A stretch of 47,659 nt of DNA from Chloroflexota bacterium (GTDB lineage: Bacteria > Chloroflexota > Anaerolineae > Aggregatilineales > Phototrophicaceae), in contig JAPOWK010000073.1 in NCBI GenBank assembly GCA_026707665.1, forward strand, positions 1-47,659, in the 5' to 3' direction. Made by a program: the position numbers and the translations under genes. The notes below the pieces were generated by a model, which worked only from the letters and a program-made list of their open reading frames with translations, did not search any database and had not been told where the DNA came from. Shown one piece after another: positions 43,958 to 47,659 of this stretch (position 1 is its first letter; each line of letters opens with the position of its first letter).

Positions 43958-44380
43958 ATGCCAATCGGAACCAGTAATCAAGTCATCGCCGGGCTCGGCA
44001 CGCACCATATCGCCGTCCAGACCACAGATTACGAAGCTTCGCTCGCCTTCTACACCGAAGTCATGGGCATGACCGAAGTCGTCGAATTCGAAACCGGCGG
44101 GCGCCGCGCCGTCATGCTCGACATAGGCGATGGCAGCCACATGGAGCTGTTTGAGCCGATACCGGGCACGCAGCCCTCAAACGATGCGACCGGCGACATC
44201 GTCTTCCATTTCGCCCTGCAGACCACCGACATTGAAGCCGCCCTCGAACGCGTCCGCGCCGCCGGCATGGAAATCACCGTCGAGCTTAGAAGAGCCGATC
44301 TGGGTCCCCTTAGCGTAAGCCTGGCTTTCTTCAAAGGTCCGAGCGGCGAGGTGGTGGAGTTTATGCAGGTCAACAATTGA
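43958..44380 (+). CDS. Glyoxalase/VOC-fold protein
   Basis: A 140-residue VOC-superfamily protein with two repeated beta-alpha-beta units. Likely metal ligands are His17 (THHIAV), Glu63 (MELFEP), His84 (FHFAL) and Glu134 (VVEFMQ), the full 2-His-2-Glu set of glyoxalase-type enzymes. A very good AGGAGA precedes the ATG at 43958. It could be a glyoxalase-like lyase, isomerase or a dioxygenase relative; methylmalonyl-CoA epimerase is considered and not favoured, as its typical motifs are not evident. It converges with the Rieske gene; a hairpin separates them. Confidence 0.84.
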   Translation: MPIGTSNQVIAGLGTHHIAVQTTDYEASLAFYTEVMGMTEVVEFETGGRRAVMLDIGDGSHMELFEPIPGTQPSNDATGDIVFHFALQTTDIEAALERVRAAGMEITVELRRADLGPLSVSLAFFKGPSGEVVEFMQVNN

Positions 44381-44383
44381 ACT

Positions 44384-44411
44384 CCCCTTCCTTAGCTCGC
44401 TGGGGAAGGGG
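44384..44411. repeat. C/G-rich hairpin between converging genes
   Basis: CCCCTTCC (44384-44391) and GGAAGGGG (44404-44411) are inverted, four bases after the VOC stop and about twenty before the Rieske stop. It may end transcription from both sides; no U-tract is clear. Confidence 0.5.
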
Positions 44412-44430
44412 CCGGGGGATGGGGTCTGTG

Positions 44431-44787
44431 CTAAACCTCCACATATATACGCCCGTCGCGGACTGTAACCGGGAAGCGCTTGAGCCGGCGCCGATCCGTC
44501 AGGCATTGCCCGCTGTGCAGATCGAATTCCCAGCCGTGCCAGGGACAGCGCAGGATTTCGTTTTCACGCCCCCAGATGTATTCACCGGGCTTGCTGGGAA
44601 GGGTGGTGCCGCTGATCTTGCCCAAGCAGACTGGCGCATACGCATGCGGGCAGATATTCAGCACCGCCACGATCTGGGAACCGGTATTGAACACGCCGAT
44701 GGATCTGCCCGCGTCGGCGATGATCCGGCGCTCGCCCGGAGCGAGATCGTTCAGTTCCGCTACGTAGACTTCCGCTTTAGCCGACAT
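44431..44787 (-). CDS. Rieske [2Fe-2S] ferredoxin
   Basis: A 118-residue protein with the Rieske cluster motifs NICPHAYAPVC (Cys46, His48) and RCPWHGWEF (Cys81, His84). Such stand-alone proteins resemble the ferredoxin component of ring-hydroxylating dioxygenases or act as small electron carriers. I start it at the ATG at 44787 (MSAKAEVYV); a longer start at 44823 is inside the amidohydrolase reading region. It overlaps the amidohydrolase by 11 bases, so expression is coupled. No oxygenase large subunit is next to it. It could supply electrons to a partner encoded elsewhere, or to the amidohydrolase's pathway. Confidence 0.87.
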   Translation of the reverse strand: MSAKAEVYVAELNDLAPGERRIIADAGRSIGVFNTGSQIVAVLNICPHAYAPVCLGKISGTTLPSKPGEYIWGRENEILRCPWHGWEFDLHSGQCLTDRRRLKRFPVTVRDGRIYVEV

Positions 44788-45856
44788 GCGCCGGCGCCTC
44801 GATATGAAACACGTCCAGCGCATTGCGATACATCACCGCATCGCGCATTTCAGACGGCAGTTGCCGTAGCGCGAAATCGGGCGTGTCACCATCCCAGTGC
44901 GGATAATCACTGGAAAACATCAGCATCTTCTCAGCGTCGAACATCTCGAGCACTTGCCGGAAATGGTCGATGTCGTCGGGCTCTTCGATGGGCTGCGTGG
45001 TCAGCATGATGTGATCTTGAATGATTTCGCTCGGCGGGCGGGTCAGCCAGGGCGTGGTCGAGCGCAGCGCCTTCCAATTCTTGTCCAGCCGCCACATGAT
45101 TGCCGGCAGCCAGGCGACGCCGCCTTCGACGAAGACATACTTCAGCGTCGGGAACTTCTGAAAGACGCCTTCGACCACCAGGCTGACCAGCTGCGTCATG
45201 TACGAAGTCGCCAGCAGCGTATGCCATTCCAAATAATTGGCGACGAAGCCGGCTGTGCCGCCGGATCCGGCGATGCCGACCCCCTCCAAACCCGGGTGAA
45301 TCGCCACCGGCAAATCATACGCGACCGCCGCTTCATAGATTGGATGGAAATAGCTGTGCCCGAGTGGAAAAGGCGAGCCGCTGACCAGCAACACCTGACA
45401 GACCCGCGGGTGCGCGCCCAGGCGATGAATCTCTTGCACAGCGAGCTCAATATTGCTGAAGGCAACCATGACCGAAGCCAGGTAGCGCTCATCGACCGGC
45501 AGCCAGTCTTCGACGAAGTGCGTGTTCACCGCCGTCAGCGCCGCCGCCGAATAATGCGCATCCGGCGAGACACAATGCTCCATCGATTCCATCGGATTCA
45601 TGACCGCGTAGTCGATATCGTAGACATCCAGGAAGTGGCTGGCCATCGTCTCGGGCGATCTTTCGATGCGCCGCCCATCTTCGGTGACAGCGTCCGATTT
45701 CATCACGCCGTTGGGATTATAAAGGTTGGGGTGGCCGGCGCCGTGATCGCCGCGCAAATAACGGCTGCGCCAGGGCTCATCGAGGTATTCCGCCACTTGT
45801 TCATGGATCGGCACGGGGTGCAAATCCGTATCGATAATCATTTTTGGTTTGGACAT
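44777..45856 (-). CDS. Amidohydrolase-superfamily (ACMSD-like) metal hydrolase
   Basis: A 359-residue TIM-barrel metal-dependent hydrolase or decarboxylase. The N-terminal DTDLHP (Asp11, His13) is the D-x-H metal motif, VAIHPGLEG holds another His, and SSDYPHWDGD near 315 has the late Asp. This resembles the amidohydrolase-2 family, which includes 2-amino-3-carboxymuconate semialdehyde decarboxylase and gamma-resorcylate decarboxylase. AGGTGA about seven bases upstream supports the ATG at 45856. It overlaps a Rieske gene downstream, which suggests a common aromatic or heterocyclic degradation step; the substrate is unknown. Confidence 0.83.
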   Translation of the reverse strand: MSKPKMIIDTDLHPVPIHEQVAEYLDEPWRSRYLRGDHGAGHPNLYNPNGVMKSDAVTEDGRRIERSPETMASHFLDVYDIDYAVMNPMESMEHCVSPDAHYSAAALTAVNTHFVEDWLPVDERYLASVMVAFSNIELAVQEIHRLGAHPRVCQVLLVSGSPFPLGHSYFHPIYEAAVAYDLPVAIHPGLEGVGIAGSGGTAGFVANYLEWHTLLATSYMTQLVSLVVEGVFQKFPTLKYVFVEGGVAWLPAIMWRLDKNWKALRSTTPWLTRPPSEIIQDHIMLTTQPIEEPDDIDHFRQVLEMFDAEKMLMFSSDYPHWDGDTPDFALRQLPSEMRDAVMYRNALDVFHIEAPAHVG

Positions 45857-45883
45857 AGGTCATTCACCTAGGAATCTCACCTT

Positions 45884-45912
45884 TTGAAATATAACACATG
45901 GTTTGCTATATC
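45884..45912 (+). promoter_or_regulatory. Promoter of the fourth importer
   Basis: TTGAAA (45884-45889) and TATATC (45907-45912) are 17 bases apart. The start would be near 45919, about 66 bases before the ATG at 45985. Confidence 0.5.
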
Positions 45913-45984
45913 CCATTCGATGGTTTACACTGACGTTGCTAAACAAAGTTCAATCAAGCTATGAAGTTGAAGAAAGGACTGATC

Positions 45985-47289
45985 ATGAAAGTCAGGATTT
46001 TACTTGTTCTATTGATAGTTGGTCTGCTTGTGCCATTCGCGGGGGCGCAGGACGAGCCAGTAACGATCACAGCCTGGGGTCACAATCACCTGCCGCGCGT
46101 CGAACTCGACCAAGAAATGATCGCCGCCTTCATGGAGGCCAATCCGCATATCACGGTTGAGTACGAGCCCGTGCCGTCGGACTACTATGCCGTGCTGAAT
46201 ACCGCGCTCGCATCCGGCGCTGGACCCACCGCCTTCAACCAATTCACGCCTTTCAGCGCCCAGTTCTTCCTCCAGGGCATCCTTGACCCGGTTGACCCGG
46301 CTGGCTGGGGTCTGGAATCGATCGATGATATAATGGCCCTTTACGGCAGCGGCGACATGGCCGAGGGCATGCTCGCCGGCGCCACCTACGATGGTACGCT
46401 CTACGGCATTCCCACGGAAATGAGCGCCTACGCCTGCTATGTCAACCTGGACTCCTGGGCTGATGCGGGCTTGGATCCGGCCGAGGACTGGCCTTACACC
46501 TATGAAGGCATGGTCGATGTCGCCGAGAAGTTGACCATCCGCGATGAAAACGGCGTCATCACCCGGCGCGGTTTCGACTTCAATTGGTCGGCGGCTATCT
46601 ACATGATGCTGCACTTCGTCCCGATGGTGCAGCAGCTCGGCGGCGAAATGATCGACGAGGTCAACTACGTCGCGGACATCAACACGCCCGAGGTACGACG
46701 CGTGCTTGAATATTGGAATAACTGGGCGAACGAATGGAACCTGGGCGGTCCGGAATATGTCGTCTCGCGTACTGGTTTCCGCGGCGAGGAGCGGATGGCG
46801 ACTGAATGCACGATGGGCAATTGGGCGGTGCCGGGCCTGGAAGCTGAAGACAGCTTCGCGCCCAACTACGCCATCTATCCGCAGCTGCGCTTTGCAGACG
46901 CGGTTAACCCCAACGGCTTCGCCAACTATGGCTTCTACTGGATGGTCAACGCCAACGCTTCCGAGGCGGAGCAGGCAGCCGCCTGGAAGCTGATCGCCTG
47001 GCTGTCCAGCCGGCCCGATCGCTACCTCAACGAGGCGGGTTTGTTCCAGCCAAAAGCCGCCTACCTGGAGAGCGAAGAATTCAAGAACAATGAGATCATG
47101 CCGGTCTTCCTCGACGAGATCGCGTCCAGCTACTTCCACCCGCGTTTCGCCGGGTTCAACGAGGTGATTGACGCCATCATGCGCATGCGCGATCGCGTCG
47201 TCATCGCCGGTGAAGACATCGATACCGTGCTGGCGGAGACCGACGAAGAAGTCAACGCAATCCTGCAGCGGGTTAAGACCGAATTCTAA
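45985..47289 (+). CDS. Sugar-binding protein of a fourth ABC importer
   Basis: A 434-residue binding protein with signal peptide MKVRILLVLLIVGLLVPFAG followed by AQDEP; no lipobox Cys. I start it at the ATG at 45985, with AAAGGA upstream; an ATG at 45961 is in frame with a weaker site. Segments such as LASGAGPTAFNQFTPFSAQF and YGIPTEMSAYACYVNLDSW match the MalE-like family. NANASEAEQAAAWKLIAWLS is typical of the C-terminal lobe. The permease downstream begins 164 bases later after two hairpins. It reads divergently from the amidohydrolase. Confidence 0.9.
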   Translation: MKVRILLVLLIVGLLVPFAGAQDEPVTITAWGHNHLPRVELDQEMIAAFMEANPHITVEYEPVPSDYYAVLNTALASGAGPTAFNQFTPFSAQFFLQGILDPVDPAGWGLESIDDIMALYGSGDMAEGMLAGATYDGTLYGIPTEMSAYACYVNLDSWADAGLDPAEDWPYTYEGMVDVAEKLTIRDENGVITRRGFDFNWSAAIYMMLHFVPMVQQLGGEMIDEVNYVADINTPEVRRVLEYWNNWANEWNLGGPEYVVSRTGFRGEERMATECTMGNWAVPGLEAEDSFAPNYAIYPQLRFADAVNPNGFANYGFYWMVNANASEAEQAAAWKLIAWLSSRPDRYLNEAGLFQPKAAYLESEEFKNNEIMPVFLDEIASSYFHPRFAGFNEVIDAIMRMRDRVVIAGEDIDTVLAETDEEVNAILQRVKTEF

Positions 47290-47309
47290 GTCTCCCAATT
47301 GTGCCGAAG

Positions 47310-47424
47310 CCTGCCCGCGCTTGTCGAGCACTCGCTTGGATTAGTAATCCGACGAGCTAAGTGGGCAGGTATTTGGAAACGTATCCTGCGTCCCCGGTCT
47401 CGGCCAAGACTTTCGTGACCGGGG
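47310..47424 (+). promoter_or_regulatory. Two stem-loops between binding protein and permease
   Basis: CCTGCCC/GGGCAGG (47310-47316, 47363-47369) encloses a 13-base palindrome GGATTA-G-TAATCC (47338-47350). A second hairpin is CCCCGGTC/GACCGGGG (47392-47399, 47417-47424). Neither has a U-tract. They probably set the ratio of binding protein to permease, as at 36438. Confidence 0.5.
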
Positions 47425-47453
47425 TCTAACGCGAAGCGTCCAAGAGGAAAATA

Positions 47454-47659
47454 TGGGTATTGGTCCGCTAACCACCGCTTGGCGGACCTTGGGGCTGGTG
47501 CAGAAGCGCCAATACTATGGGCTGCTTTTCGTCGCCCCGGCCACCATCTTCTTCCTGATATTCTTTCTCTATCCCATCGTCTGCTCCCCCGAAGAAGCCA
47601 TCGACTGCTTCCTGCGCACGCACATGGATCTGCTCGTCATCGGCGACAGCTTCTGCGAG
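47454..47659 (+). CDS. Sugar ABC permease N-terminus, MalF type (partial)
   Basis: The first 68 codons lie in the window; the gene runs off the right edge. After GPLTTAWRTLGLVQKRQYYG comes a typical TM1, LLFVAPATIFFLIFFLYPIV, and then CSPEEAIDCFLRTHMDLLVI, which is not the usual loop that follows this helix. The codon pattern stays normal in the same frame, so it is probably not a frameshift. A Cys-rich extracytoplasmic insertion is suspected. AAGAGGAAAAT upstream supports the ATG at 47454. It follows the binding-protein gene as expected for an importer. Confidence 0.78.

Noticed and set aside
43958..44380. Methylmalonyl-CoA epimerase for the mutase module
   Set aside because: The fold matches but the epimerase-specific motifs are not evident, and the gene is 29 kb from mutAB.
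1..47659. tRNA, rRNA or self-splicing introns
   Set aside because: No cloverleaf with GTTC-type arms, rRNA core sequence or intron core was recognised on either strand by eye.

Overview
The window reads as a free-living heterotrophic bacterium with a fairly GC-rich, gene-dense chromosome. It most resembles a Chloroflexota member of the Anaerolineae type. That assignment is inferred from several traits together: secreted proteins whose signal peptides end in A-Q-D or A-Q-E, solute-binding proteins without a lipobox, many sugar ABC importers without their own ATPase, a two-subunit B12-dependent methylmalonyl-CoA mutase, and dispersed GTAGGGGCG and CTCTGTG repeats. No rRNA, tRNA, CRISPR array, transposase or phage gene was seen.

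Left part (1-6038, minus strand): a myo-inositol catabolism cluster read right to left as iolG, iolC, a DinB-family gene, iolB and then iolD, which runs off the left edge. Between iolB and iolD sits a compact restriction-modification pair (189-2148), visibly AT-richer than its surroundings and with its own promoter. The DinB-like gene between iolC and iolB is bracketed by repeats.

6191-18001: two tandem paralogous secreted proteins, a cytochrome P450, and a methylmalonyl-CoA mutase module (mutA, mutB, meaB) with a small GYD-type protein on the other strand. A YbjQ-family protein follows, then glpD, which is translationally coupled to an SH3-like secreted protein.

18098-25039: gpmI, a large membrane protein (GT-C-like, with a duplicated two-cysteine extracytoplasmic module) overlapping a sulfolipid gene (sqdB, UDP-sulfoquinovose synthase), and an MFS exporter.

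25114-47659: a carbohydrate-acquisition region. A DapA-family aldolase/lyase and an enolase-superfamily sugar-acid dehydratase converge. Three complete minus-strand ABC sugar importers follow (binding protein plus two permeases each). One has a GH42 glycosidase and a GntR/FCD regulator with a good operator. One stands alone. One carries a zinc-less medium-chain dehydrogenase and an alpha/beta hydrolase. A glyoxalase-fold protein, a Rieske ferredoxin overlapping an amidohydrolase, and the start of a fourth importer complete the window. No ABC ATPase is encoded, so the importers probably share one encoded elsewhere.

I did not find a clearly new multi-gene system. The best leads are the restriction-modification insertion in the inositol operon, the sqdB/giant membrane protein pair, the Rieske-amidohydrolase pair, the permeases with unusual extracytoplasmic loops, and the intergenic repeat families.
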